Source: Chloroflexota bacterium (lineage in GTDB: Bacteria; Chloroflexota; Limnocylindria; Limnocylindrales; CSP1-4). Taken from it: a DNA stretch of 64,000 bases. Below the pieces are notes generated by a model, which did no database searches, was not told where the DNA came from, and worked only from the letters and a program-made list of their open reading frames with translations. Shown one piece after another: positions 53,161 to 61,260 of the stretch (within the stretch, counting starts at the first letter, position 1; each line of letters starts with the position of its first letter). The stretch lies in the NCBI GenBank assembly GCA_021783095.1, contig JAJXUG010000004.1, positions 48,354-112,353 of the forward strand, written 5' to 3'. The position numbers were made by a program, and so were the translations under genes.

Positions 53161-53275
53161 CCGCGGCTCGCGGCGTCCTCGTCAGCATCGACCGGCGTGG
53201 CGTCGCCGTCGCCCTCGCAAACGTTGCGAGTGGGTATCGGTTAAGGCTTTTTTACCGAAGGGAACACAAAATCCC

Positions 53276-53304
53276 TTCCCTAATCCAAAGTAGATCGCTA
53301 GGAT
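53276..53304 (+). promoter_or_regulatory. Promoter of the candidate small RNA
   Basis: TAGGAT at 53299-53304 with TTCCCT at 53276-53281 (spacer 17) in an AT-rich island. An upstream hairpin (GAAGGGA 53257-53263 with TCCCTTC 53272-53278) and a T-run at 53248-53253 may end the ppiB message. Confidence 0.45.
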
Positions 53305-53310
53305 ATGGAT

Positions 53311-53480
53311 CGCTGTCAGTCAGCGAGCGCTGCCCCAGCATCGTGATCATGGGTAGGTTGGGTTAGGGTAGTCGGTTAAGCCGACGCGATAGATGATCAC
53401 GGAGCGTGGCAGAAGGTCCGCCTTGGCGGACACCTTCACCGGGACAGCTACCGGAGCGGCCCTTTCGGGGGCCGCTTCGG
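53311..53480 (+). ncRNA. Candidate structured small RNA
   Basis: About 170 bases of folded sequence start just after a promoter and end in a strong GC hairpin. Helices: CGTGATCAT (53342-53350) with ATGATCACG (53393-53401); inside it GTCGG/CCGAC around TTAAG (53371-53385); then GTCCGC-CTTG-GCGGAC near 53420-53437; last AGCGGCCC with GGGCCGCT near 53455-53477 as likely terminator. No open frame of note exists on this strand. It is not recognised as tmRNA, RNase P, SRP or a known riboswitch. Confidence 0.4.
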
Positions 53481-53483
53481 GCG

Positions 53484-53844
53484 TTAACCGCCCCGTGTTG
53501 CCGGCTCCTGGCCGATCAACGGCACGAACGAGACCCCGCCGAGCCGCTCCTCCCCGAGCGTCCCGTCGCTCCTGCGCACGATTCGCCTCGTGATCGCCGA
53601 CGCGGAGGGCCTCGACCATCGCCGCCACGACGAACGGCTGCGAGATCGTCTGGCCCAGCCCGATCGGGAGCGGCGCGTCCGCATAGGCGGACTCGGCCAG
53701 GGAGGGGTCGACGAATGCCTCGCGCGGGACCTCGCGGAGCGCCGCCAGGACGCGCTCGTCGGCGATGCCCCTTGCCTGCAGGTGCTGCGCGACCATCCGC
53801 GCCCGTTCGCGGGAGCGGTCGACGGCCGTGTTCCGCTCTGACAT
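53484..53844 (-). pseudogene. pcm: Broken protein-L-isoaspartate methyltransferase
   Basis: The N-terminal 84 codons ([20 protein letters not shown], ... [36 protein letters not shown]) match PCMT, which repairs damaged Asp/Asn. The SAM-binding core (VLEIGTGSGYQ and following, about 90 residues) is missing. The sequence then continues in another frame with the family's C-terminus ([26 protein letters not shown]). So an internal deletion with frameshift near 53590 has destroyed the gene. Its leaderless promoter (TATGGT, seven bases before the ATG) survives, suggesting a recent event or an assembly error. Confidence 0.75.
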
Positions 53845-53851
53845 CGGCGCC

Positions 53852-53857
53852 ACCATA
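53852..53857 (-). promoter_or_regulatory. -10 box TATGGT of the pcm remnant
   Basis: On the minus strand TATGGT ends seven bases before the ATG at 53844, the same leaderless layout as in intact genes. Confidence 0.45.
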
Positions 53858-54058
53858 CGCCGGGCCGTGCGGGCAGGGGGACCGGCATCGCGATCCAGAG
53901 ACCCGCGGCCCTGGGGGCGATTCCGCAGGAATGGGCCCGGTACCCTGTTCCCGGCGGCCCTTGATGCGGGGCCGGCCAGCATGTTCTTGGGGACGGAGAT
54001 GCGCAGCCAGGATCTTGGTGAGGCGGGCAGCCCGGACCGCATGAGCGGAGGCGTCGCG

Positions 54059-54952
54059 ATGATCCCGATCACGACGCCCAAGGGCAGCTTCCGGGTCTGG
54101 ACGAAGCGGGTCGGCGACAACCCGCAGGTCAAGGTGCTGCTCCTCCACGGCGGGCCCGGCGCCACCCACGAGTACCTCGAGGCCGTCGACGGCTACCTGC
54201 CCGCTGCGGGGATCGAGTACTACTACTACGACCAGCTCGGCTCCGCGTTCAGCGATCAGCCCGACGACCCCGACCTCTGGGACCTCGACCGGTTCGTCGA
54301 CGAGGTCGAGCAGGTCCGGACCGCCCTCGGCCTCGACCGCCACAACTTCGTCCTGTACGGCCAGTCCTGGGGAGGCATCCTCGCCACCGAGTACGCGCTG
54401 CGCCACCACCAGCACCTCAAGGCGCTGGTGATCTCGAACATGATGTTCAGCTGCCGCGCCTACAACGACTACGCGGAGCAGGTCCTGATGCCCGCCATGG
54501 ACCAGGCGGCCCTCGCCGAGATCAAGGGCTTCGAAGCGCGCGGCGACACGGGCAACCCCCGCTACATGCAGCTCCTCATGGAGCAGCACTACGTGCACCA
54601 CGTCCTGCGCATGCCGGCCGAGGAGTGGCCGGATTCCGTCACCCGGGCATTCGACAAGATCAATCAGGCGGTCTACGTCCCGATGCAGGGCCCGAGCGAG
54701 CTCGGGATGAGCGGCAGCCTCCTCGGCTGGGACCGCACCGGGGACCTCCACCGCATCGCCGTGCCGACCCTGGTCATCGGCGCCAGGCACGACACCATGG
54801 ACCCCGTGCACATGGAGGCGATGGCCGGCCGCTTCCCGAACGGCCGCTACCTGTACTGCCCCAACGGCAGCCATCTGGCGATGTACGACGACCAGGAGAC
54901 CTACTTCCGCGGTCTGGTCGACTTCCTCACGAGCCTCGACCTCGCGGGCTAG
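54059..54952 (+). CDS. Proline iminopeptidase-like alpha/beta hydrolase
   Basis: A 297-residue alpha/beta hydrolase of the prolyl aminopeptidase (S33) group. [13 protein letters not shown] forms the oxyanion region, GQSWGGILA carries the nucleophile Ser (about 105), and the late ARHDTMDP and NGSHLAMYD segments supply Asp and His of the triad. It should release N-terminal Pro or similar residues from small peptides. I prefer the ATG at 54059 ([10 protein letters not shown], with GGAGG eight bases upstream); ATGs at 54041 and 53999 are in frame. It is convergent with the sugar ABC operon. Confidence 0.82.
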   Translation: MIPITTPKGSFRVWTKRVGDNPQVKVLLLHGGPGATHEYLEAVDGYLPAAGIEYYYYDQLGSAFSDQPDDPDLWDLDRFVDEVEQVRTALGLDRHNFVLYGQSWGGILATEYALRHHQHLKALVISNMMFSCRAYNDYAEQVLMPAMDQAALAEIKGFEARGDTGNPRYMQLLMEQHYVHHVLRMPAEEWPDSVTRAFDKINQAVYVPMQGPSELGMSGSLLGWDRTGDLHRIAVPTLVIGARHDTMDPVHMEAMAGRFPNGRYLYCPNGSHLAMYDDQETYFRGLVDFLTSLDLAG

Positions 54953-55033
54953 GAAGCGGGCGGGCGCCCAAGCGCCACCCAGGGGCCTCGCCGTGGTTCA
55001 GGCGGTCGGTGCGTGGGCGGGTGGCGGCGGGAT

Positions 55034-55071
55034 GCACCGGACGCGCCGCGTCGGCGGGACGCGTCCGGTGC
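55034..55071. terminator. Hairpin between convergent genes
   Basis: GCACCGGACGCG (55034-55045) pairs perfectly with CGCGTCCGGTGC (55060-55071). No U-tract on either side. It lies between the convergent hydrolase and solute-binding genes and may stop both. Confidence 0.55.
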
Positions 55072-55089
55072 CGTCAAGAGCGACGAGGC

Positions 55090-56514
55090 CTACTGGCCGC
55101 CCGTCGCCTGGTTGTACTGGTCGATGAGGGGCTGATCGGCGGCCACCGCGGCGTCGAGCGCCGCCTGCGGCGTCGCCTGGCCGAGGATCGCCTTCTCCAT
55201 GCCGATCTCCGTGTTCTGCCGGGCCTGGGGCATGACGCCGAGCAGGCAACCCTGGGTGGCGACGTCCAGCTTCGTCTGGTCAAGCTGGGTGATCGCCGTC
55301 TGGAACTGCGGGTGCTGCTGGACCCAGGCCTGGTCCGTGGGATCGTTGAGGGCCGTCTTGCTGACCGGGAAGTATCCGGTCTTGGTGTGCCAGTACGCCT
55401 GGTTCGCGGGGTCGTTCAGGAACTTGACGAACTCCCAGGACGCCCGCTGCTCCTGGGCTGAGTGATTGACCTGGTCGATCCAGAGCGACGCGCCGCCGAT
55501 GATCGGCCCGCCGGCGTCCGTCGCCTGGACCTTGGGGTAGAACCCCGTCCCGACGTCGAACTTGCCGGCGGCCGCCGTCTGGTAGCCGCCCAGCACGCCG
55601 GTCGACTCGATGTTGATGGCGACGCGGCCCGCCTTGAAGGCGTTCTGGGCATCGGTCGTGTTGCGGCCGGTGTTGACGGCCAGGCCGTCATTGACCATCT
55701 GCGCCCACCAGGTCATCAGCTGGACCTGCTCGGGACCGTTGACGAGGACCTTGGTCGCCTTCGAGGTCCGGCCGTTGCCGTTGTTGCAGTAGGGCTGGTC
55801 GGCGACGGCCGTCCACTGCTCCATGAACCAGCCGTAGATGGCTGCCCCGAACCCGTACTGGGTCGTCTTGCCGGAGGCGTCCTTGGTCGTGAGCTTCTCC
55901 GCGTCGGCCCGGATCTCGTCGAGGGTCGTCGGCGGCTTGGTGGGATCAAGGCCCGCCTTCTGGAAGGCCGTCTTGTTGTAGTAGAGGATCGGCATCGACG
56001 TGTTGAACGGCATCGAGTAGAGGCTGCCGCCGATGCTGTAGTAGCCGAGGATGTTCGGCTGCAGCTGGCTGATGTCGTACTTGTCGGTGCTGATGAACGC
56101 CTGCATCGGGATGGTCTGGGCCGAGTCGATCATGAATCGGGTGCCCACGTCGTAGATCTGGATCAACGAGGGGGTCTGCTTCGACTGGATGGCGGCCTTG
56201 TACTTGGCCAGCGTGTCGTCGTAGGTCCCCTGGTACGTCGCGACGACCTGGATCTTGCCCTGATTCGCCGCGTTGAACTTGTCGACCAGGGCCTGCAGCG
56301 CGGTCCCGTTGTTGCCGTTCATCGCATGCCAGAACGAGATCTGGACGGGGCCGGCGCCGTTGAGCACCTCCGGCCCCGGCGCGCCGCCGCTCGCGTTGGG
56401 GCTCGGCGTGCCGCCGCTGCTCCCGCAGGCCGCCACGACCAGGACAGCCGCCGCCGCCAGAGCCAGCAGCCGCCCGCCGCCCGAGCCCCGCCGCAACCGC
56501 ACATGAACGCCCAT
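55090..56514 (-). CDS. ugpB: Ugp-type ABC transporter solute-binding lipoprotein
   Basis: A 474-residue extracytoplasmic binding protein (family 1). Lipobox VVAACG (Cys30) follows a basic N-terminus. The start of the mature domain, ISFWHAMNGNNG, QGTYDDTLAKYKAAI, PSLIQIYDVGTRFMIDS and MPFNTSMPILYYNK, is close to UgpB, which binds sn-glycerol-3-phosphate or glycerophosphodiesters. The substrate remains inferred; some relatives bind oligosaccharides. AGAGGAGA precedes the ATG at 56514. It is the last gene of the operon, after both permeases. Confidence 0.85.
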   Translation of the reverse strand: MGVHVRLRRGSGGGRLLALAAAAVLVVAACGSSGGTPSPNASGGAPGPEVLNGAGPVQISFWHAMNGNNGTALQALVDKFNAANQGKIQVVATYQGTYDDTLAKYKAAIQSKQTPSLIQIYDVGTRFMIDSAQTIPMQAFISTDKYDISQLQPNILGYYSIGGSLYSMPFNTSMPILYYNKTAFQKAGLDPTKPPTTLDEIRADAEKLTTKDASGKTTQYGFGAAIYGWFMEQWTAVADQPYCNNGNGRTSKATKVLVNGPEQVQLMTWWAQMVNDGLAVNTGRNTTDAQNAFKAGRVAINIESTGVLGGYQTAAAGKFDVGTGFYPKVQATDAGGPIIGGASLWIDQVNHSAQEQRASWEFVKFLNDPANQAYWHTKTGYFPVSKTALNDPTDQAWVQQHPQFQTAITQLDQTKLDVATQGCLLGVMPQARQNTEIGMEKAILGQATPQAALDAAVAADQPLIDQYNQATGGQ

Positions 56515-56553
56515 GTTCGCTTCTCCTCTCAGCATCCGACGGGCCGATCGCCC

Positions 56554-57405
56554 CTATTTGAGAGCGCCCGCGGTCAGTCCGCGGACGATGAACCGCTGGC
56601 CGAAGATGACCAGCACGAGGGTGGGGAGGATGGCCAGCACGACGCCGGCCATGACACTCCCCAAATCGTTGGTGTCGACGGACTGGAGCTGGCTGATGCC
56701 GATCTGGATGGTCTGCATCTGCGGGTTCTGGGTGACGAGGAGTGGCCAGAAATACTGGTTCCAGGCTCCCAGGAAGGCGAAGACGCCGAGCGCGGCCAGC
56801 GCGGGGCGCTGGAGGGGCACGAGCACCTGGACCAGGAAGCGGAGATGCCCGCAGCCGTCGATGAACGCCGCGTCCCGCAGGTCCTGCGGGAACGTCAGGA
56901 AGGCCTGGCGGAGCAGGAATGTCCCGAACCCGGTGGCCAAGAAGGGCAGGACCAGCGCGAAGTAGGTGTTGATCAGCCCGGCGTCGGCCATCATCAGGTA
57001 GTTCGGGATGATGATCGCCTCCCAGGGCACCATCATGGTGGCGAGGAAGAGCCCGAACCAGAACCGCTTCCACGGCATGCGCAGGAAGGCGAAGCCGTAG
57101 GCCGCAAGGGTGGCGGTCAGCAGCTCGGCGATCGTGATGGTGCCCGACTGGATAATGCTGTTGAGGTACTGCTGCCCGAGGGGGATCAGGTCGAAGACGG
57201 TCTGGTAGTTCTGCGGGTGGAGCTCGTGGGGGTAGAGCGAGGGGGGGAAGCTGTTGATGTCGCCGGGCGTCATGAAGCTTCCGGCGATGGTGTAGTAGAG
57301 GGGGAAGACGATCACGATCGCCACGATCGCCAGGATCAGGTAGATCAGGACGCGGCCGATCGCGCCAGCGGGATCGGCCCGAGCGGACCGGAGCCAGCCC
57401 ATCAT
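56554..57405 (-). CDS. ugpE: Carbohydrate ABC permease, UgpE/MalG-like
   Basis: A 283-residue permease with six helices. The EAA loop reads DAAFIDGCGHLRFLVQVLVPL (about 175-195), where the ATPase docks. LNSIIQSGTITIAELLTATLAAYGFA is the typical MalG-type second helix region. It partners with the permease upstream (10 bp away) to form the channel. No ATP-binding subunit is encoded here, so a shared MsmX-type ATPase is likely. Confidence 0.88.
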   Translation of the reverse strand: MMGWLRSARADPAGAIGRVLIYLILAIVAIVIVFPLYYTIAGSFMTPGDINSFPPSLYPHELHPQNYQTVFDLIPLGQQYLNSIIQSGTITIAELLTATLAAYGFAFLRMPWKRFWFGLFLATMMVPWEAIIIPNYLMMADAGLINTYFALVLPFLATGFGTFLLRQAFLTFPQDLRDAAFIDGCGHLRFLVQVLVPLQRPALAALGVFAFLGAWNQYFWPLLVTQNPQMQTIQIGISQLQSVDTNDLGSVMAGVVLAILPTLVLVIFGQRFIVRGLTAGALK

Positions 57406-57415
57406 CGCTGCGCGG

Positions 57416-58354
57416 TCATCGGTAGAACACCCGTCGCTCGAGGATCCCGAACTGGATCGTGGTGATGACCAGGACGATCAGCAGCAGCACGACCGCCTCT
57501 GCTGAGGCGAAGCCGAAATCGCTGCTGCCGAACGCGAACGCCTTCGAGTAGATGCTGTAGACCAGGGTCGTCGTCGAGTTGCTCGGGCCGCCGCGGGTCA
57601 GGATGTAGATCTGGCCGAAGTTCTGCAGCGACTGGATCGTCGAGACGACGATCAAGAAGAAGAGTTGCGGGGCCAGCAGCGGCAGCGTGATCGAGCGCGC
57701 GAGCCGCCAGCCGCTCGCGCCGTCCAGACGCGCCGCTTCATACAACTCATCCGGGATCGCGCCGAGACCTGCCGCGAGCACCAGCAGGTCGTAGCCGAGC
57801 TGCAGCCAGACCGTGGCGATGGCGATCGAGATCAGGGCGATCCCCGGGTCGGTCAGCCAGTTGAGGCCGGCCGAGCCGAGCTGATACAGGAAGCCGTTCA
57901 GAACGCCGACGGCCGAGTTGAAGAGGACCGAGAAGACAACGGCGGACGTTGCCACGCTGAAGGCGAAGGGCAGCGCGAAGGCGGTCCGGAAGAAGCGGAT
58001 GCCACGGATCCGCGCGGTCAGCAGGAGGGCCAGGCCCAGGGCGATGCCGATCCCGGGAACGACTGTGATGATCGCGAACGAGAACGTTGTCCACAGCACG
58101 AGCCGGAAGTCCGGTCCCGTCAGCATCGCGACATAGTTCTCGAGCCCGACGAAGAGCGTCGGTCGACCGATGATGTCGTTGCTGTGGACGGAGAGGCTGA
58201 AGGACTGGACCAGCGGGTAGAAGACGAAGACGAGGAACACCACCAACGACGGCAGCAGGAACAGGAACGCCGTCATGCCTTCGCGCCGCGAGGCGCGGGC
58301 CGCGCTGACAGTCGACACCCGACTAGGAGCGGCGGAGGTGGCGTTGCCGGTCAT
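57416..58354 (-). CDS. ugpA: Carbohydrate ABC permease, UgpA/MalF-like
   Basis: A 312-residue permease with six helices (AFLFLLPSLVVFLVFVFYPL is the first). The EAA loop is EAARLDGASGWRLARSITLPL (about 207-227). LYEAARLDGAS is typical for UgpA. I start at the ATG at 58354, since the upstream in-frame extension is hydrophilic and non-conserved. It is the first gene of the ABC operon; a possible -10 (TAAGAT, 58527-58522 on the minus strand) would give a leader of about 160 bases. Confidence 0.85.
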   Translation of the reverse strand: MTGNATSAAPSRVSTVSAARASRREGMTAFLFLLPSLVVFLVFVFYPLVQSFSLSVHSNDIIGRPTLFVGLENYVAMLTGPDFRLVLWTTFSFAIITVVPGIGIALGLALLLTARIRGIRFFRTAFALPFAFSVATSAVVFSVLFNSAVGVLNGFLYQLGSAGLNWLTDPGIALISIAIATVWLQLGYDLLVLAAGLGAIPDELYEAARLDGASGWRLARSITLPLLAPQLFFLIVVSTIQSLQNFGQIYILTRGGPSNSTTTLVYSIYSKAFAFGSSDFGFASAEAVVLLLIVLVITTIQFGILERRVFYR

Positions 58355-58624
58355 GCAGCGGTCTGCACGGGGTGCCGGACTTCCTTCGTCGTGGACGTGA
58401 GGTGTCCACCTGCGAGCAGCACGAGCGCCCAATGCGGCAACGAACTCATGACTCGAAGTCCGCGCCTACGTGTCCAGCGTGCCATCAAACCTCTCTGCGC
58501 CGGGGGAGTTGCGTGGAGTCGATCTTACGCGGCCGGCGGCTGAACGTCTGGGCGTCTGGGACGGTCGGGCTGGGAGTCTGCCGATCAACCAACCTTCGAT
58601 CGCTGATCGCCGATCTCCAGGATC
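58355..58624 (-). other. Leader region of the ABC operon
   Basis: No gene is supported. On the minus strand TAAGAT (58527-58522) is the best -10 candidate and would create a long untranslated leader before the first permease. I see no known riboswitch or attenuator in it. Confidence 0.35.
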
Positions 58625-59038
58625 TCACGGCAGCAGCTCGAGCGAGGCGACGTGCGAGGGGCGCACGACCCGGAAATGACGTTGATCGAGGGTGGCGAGC
58701 TTCGGTTCGTCGAGGCGCTCCGCCAGGGCCAGCACGCTCGCGTCGACCACCCCCAGGGCCAGGTCGCGGTACTGGGCCTGCAGGTCGCGACAACGAGCCA
58801 GATCGACGGCGGTGGGCGGCTCGATGCGATAGGCGCCGGCCAGGACGTCGTCGAGGAAGATCAGCCAGGCATCCGGCGAGAGCCGTCGGGTGCACCAGTA
58901 GTCGAGCTCCGCCAACACCAGCGCGGGCACGACGAGGTCTTCGGTGCTGTCCGTGAGCAGCGCTGCACACCGGTCGTGGTCGGGATCCGCCGCGTCAAGG
59001 GCCGCGAAAAGGGGGCCCGTATCGAGGATGAGCGCCAC
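58625..59038 (-). CDS. vapC: VapC-like PIN-domain toxin
   Basis: A 137-residue PIN-domain ribonuclease. The four acidic positions are present: Asp6 (LILDTGPL), Glu44 (LAELDYW), Asp99 (GVVDASVLALAERL) and Asp118 (ATLDQRHFRVV). VapC toxins cut tRNA or rRNA unless bound by their antitoxin. GTG starts directly after the stop of an upstream frame (TGAGTG), as expected for an antitoxin-toxin pair, but that frame has lost its start. The toxin may be silent, orphan, or neutralised from elsewhere. Confidence 0.85.
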   Translation of the reverse strand: MALILDTGPLFAALDAADPDHDRCAALLTDSTEDLVVPALVLAELDYWCTRRLSPDAWLIFLDDVLAGAYRIEPPTAVDLARCRDLQAQYRDLALGVVDASVLALAERLDEPKLATLDQRHFRVVRPSHVASLELLP

Positions 59039-59182
59039 TCAGCGCGGCTCTTCCGCGACCGGCTCAGCCGTGAGGTCGGCCGCGCTGGCTCCGTCGGTGG
59101 AGCGCCCGACGCCGACCCGTGGCCGCCGGCTCGCGCGCAGCGCCCTTGCCTTTTCGCGGTCCGGGCTCGACTCGGAGACCGT
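59039..59182 (-). pseudogene. Decayed antitoxin frame upstream of vapC
   Basis: A 47-codon open frame (... PDREKARALRASRRPRVGVG ... TAEPVAEEPR) ends exactly before the vapC GTG. It is cut at its left end by an in-frame TAG at 59183 and contains no ATG, GTG or TTG. The charged Arg-rich sequence could be the C-terminal, toxin-binding part of an antitoxin, but no DNA-binding domain remains. The assignment rests only on position. Confidence 0.35.
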
Positions 59183-59376
59183 CTATCCGTGGGCGCTCTG
59201 CCCTCGCCGTCTGGGAGGCGATCGATGGCGAGCGGACGGTCGACGCGATCCGGGCGAGCACCGGGCTCTCAACGGCAAACGTGCGGCGCATCCTGCGCAA
59301 CCTTCGCGCCAGCCACTTCATCGTCGTCAACGGCGGATTAGGACGACCGACAACGTATCGGCGTGCATCCGAGTAG
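59119..59376 (+). pseudogene. Winged-helix domain fragment
   Basis: An 85-codon frame whose last 60 residues form a clear winged helix: RSALAVWEAIDGERTVDAIR, STGLSTANVRRILRNLRASH and VVNGGLGRPTTYRRAS. The first 25 residues overlap the antitoxin remnant on the other strand and look non-native. It is probably the C-terminal piece of a replication, primase or regulatory protein of an earlier mobile element that inserted beside the tRNA-Arg gene. A small complete regulator starting at the GTG (59119) is less likely. Confidence 0.45.
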
Positions 59377-59518
59377 GGGTTCGCGGCCCGGTGGTCAGCG
59401 AACATCGAATGGTAGGGTTCTACGCTCAGCAAGCGTTGTGGCCACCGAACCCGTTTTGGTCACCTGGGCGGATCAGGCCGTCCAACCAGAAGCCGACGCT
59501 GTATTCACGCTCGACCGC

Positions 59519-59524
59519 TATCAT
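59519..59524 (+). promoter_or_regulatory. -10 box TATCAT of tRNA-Arg
   Basis: TATCAT eleven bases before the mature 5' end of the tRNA. Confidence 0.55.
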
Positions 59525-59534
59525 CGTGGCTCGC

Positions 59535-59610
59535 GCGCCTGTAGCTCAGCGGATAGAGCGTCGGCCTCCGGAGCCGAAGGTCGCAGGTTCGAATCCTGTC
59601 GGGCGCGCCA
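59535..59610 (+). tRNA. tRNA-Arg (CCG)
   Basis: Acceptor GCGCCTG/CGGGCGC (one G-U pair), T8-A9, D stem GCTC/GAGC, anticodon stem TCGGC/GCCGA with loop CTCCGGA (anticodon CCG), T arm GCAGG-TTCGAAT-CCTGT, discriminator G and encoded CCA (59608-59610). The gene is intact, but its 3' end is the boundary of an integrated element. Confidence 0.95.
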
Positions 59611-61069
59611 GTACAACCTTTTCGGGCAGCGCGAGCGCGAACCCGTGGGCGTAGGCCGACGGCGTGAGCCTCACTGACACGATCATCCTCCCTGCGACGG
59701 TGATCCGGTCGTAGACGGCGTGGAGCAGGTCGGCCCTCTCCGCCGGGACGTCCGCGGCCCGCCACGTCTCCGACAGGGCCTTGAGCCATTCCACGGCGCG
59801 CTCGGGCGACACGCGGTCGGCGCTGGCGCGCTCGACGCTCTCCCTGGCGTCCCGGAGCTCGTGGAGCCGCCCGAGGTACACCGCGTCCTCGATGCGCCCG
59901 GCGGCGTGCTCCAGCGCGAGGTCGCGGATCTGGCGCTCGACCCGCGCCCGATCCAGCGCCACCGGGCGAGGCCCCGAGCCGAGGCTGGCGACGACGGCGC
60001 CGATCGTCGCCTCGTCGAGCTCGACCCCGTCGAGCTGCGCGAGGATCGGCTCCTCCCACACCTCGTCGCCGAGGCGGGCTCGCCGGCCCCAGTCCTCGCA
60101 CGGGTCGACGTGGAGCTTGCGGTGTCGGCCGTCGGCGAACGTCCCGTCGCTCCGCACCCGGCGGCCGCAGACGCACTCGATGAGGCCCTTGAGGAGGTCG
60201 ACCCGGTCGGCGCGCCTCGCCCCGCCGGCGCGGGTCTTGGTGCGTCGGACGTCCTCGACCCGCGCCCACAGCTCGTCCGACACTGGCGGGTTCGCCCGCC
60301 ACGGCGCGGGCTTGCGCGTCTCGTTCCGGCTCCTCCGGTGGCGGCGGACCCAGCCGTTGTACAGCGGGTTCATGAGGATCATCCGGATCCGGCTCTCGGC
60401 GAGGCCTGTCTCCTCGGCCAGGTCCCTCGCGCTCACGTTGCCCAAGGCGTACCGCTCGAAGAGCGAGACGGCCGTGACGATCGTCGCGGGGTCGACCTCG
60501 AGGGTGTGCGGCGGGTCTGGCAGGCGCCGGAAGCCGAGGGCGGCGTGGCCGCCGGGGTCGCGCTCCTGGTCGAACTTCGCGGCGTAGCCCTCGGTGATCC
60601 GCTCGGACAGGCGGCGGCTGTACTTCTCGGCGCCGGCCGCCTCGGAGATCAGCTCGTCCCAGTCCGACGGGTCGGAGGACAGGATCTTCCGGTCGCACAT
60701 CACCAGGGCGACCCCGTTGGGGTGCAGCTCGTCCTCGAGCAGCTCGAGCGTCCGGCGCAGGTTGCGCTGCCAGCGGTCCGAGTAGCCGGTGAGGAGGAGG
60801 TCGAAGCGGCCCGCCCGGAGGTCCCCGACCATGGACGCCATCGTGGCGGAGCGCCAGACGGTGCGGCCGCTGTGCGCGACCTGGTACACCAGGCCGGTGT
60901 CGACGAGGCCGTGGCGCTCGATGAACCGGTCCTGCTGCTCGCGCTGGCTCGCCGGGCCGTACCGGTCGTACTGGCCGGCCGTCGACTCGCGGATCCAGCG
61001 GGCGACGCGGAGGTCCCGGACGTCGTCGAGCGAGCGGGGCAGGCGCCGGACAGCGCGGGGCTGGATCAC
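59546..61069 (-). CDS. Large serine recombinase (integrase)
   Basis: A 507-residue resolvase/invertase-type integrase. The catalytic domain has ARWIRESTAGQ with Ser29, the helper Arg in LLLTGYSDRWQRNLR and LVMCDRKI. A recombinase domain (about 165-290) and a zinc ribbon (ECVCGRRVRSDG ... VDPCEDWG) follow, then a coiled coil and the closing beta strands (IVSVRLTPSAYAHGF). The last 20 residues (RPTGFEPATFGSGG and on) are antisense of tRNA-Arg, so the tail was probably created by integration. GTG start overlaps the stop of a small upstream gene (GTGA). Confidence 0.92.
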   Translation of the reverse strand: MIQPRAVRRLPRSLDDVRDLRVARWIRESTAGQYDRYGPASQREQQDRFIERHGLVDTGLVYQVAHSGRTVWRSATMASMVGDLRAGRFDLLLTGYSDRWQRNLRRTLELLEDELHPNGVALVMCDRKILSSDPSDWDELISEAAGAEKYSRRLSERITEGYAAKFDQERDPGGHAALGFRRLPDPPHTLEVDPATIVTAVSLFERYALGNVSARDLAEETGLAESRIRMILMNPLYNGWVRRHRRSRNETRKPAPWRANPPVSDELWARVEDVRRTKTRAGGARRADRVDLLKGLIECVCGRRVRSDGTFADGRHRKLHVDPCEDWGRRARLGDEVWEEPILAQLDGVELDEATIGAVVASLGSGPRPVALDRARVERQIRDLALEHAAGRIEDAVYLGRLHELRDARESVERASADRVSPERAVEWLKALSETWRAADVPAERADLLHAVYDRITVAGRMIVSVRLTPSAYAHGFALALPEKVVLARPTGFEPATFGSGGRRSIR

Positions 61070-61245
61070 GCGGCGGGGTCCCTGTCGAGCCTGGACATCC
61101 TCGACACCTTTGCTCTGCCGTCAAGTCCCTCGCGGCGCATCTGGCCGGGGCCGTCGGGGTAGCGGCGGTGGAGGGCCTCCACGTAGCGGGCAAGGGCGGC
61201 GACGAGCGGATCGCGCCCAGCTGTCGGCGGCGCCTGCTCGGTCAT
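61066..61245 (-). CDS. 59-residue protein coupled to the recombinase
   Basis: A small frame starting at ATG (61245) and overlapping the recombinase start as GTGA. The product, MTEQAPPTAGRDPLVAALAR ... EALHRRYPDGPGQMRREG ..., is helical, basic and soluble. Small genes in this place often encode recombination directionality factors or translation-coupling peptides, but there is no recognisable excisionase fold. Codon usage fits the neighbours. Function unassigned. Confidence 0.5.
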   Translation of the reverse strand: MTEQAPPTAGRDPLVAALARYVEALHRRYPDGPGQMRREGLDGRAKVSRMSRLDRDPAA

Positions 61246-61260
61246 GCCGGGTGGAGGCCC

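Noticed and set aside
53516..54874. A 452-codon minus-strand frame opposite the prolyl aminopeptidase-like gene
   Set aside because: It is the shadow of the hydrolase on the plus strand; only the short pcm remnant at its far end is real.
59546..59610. Last 20 residues of the recombinase as a true domain
   Set aside because: The segment RPTGFEPATF... is a typical translation of tRNA antisense and should not be used as protein evidence.
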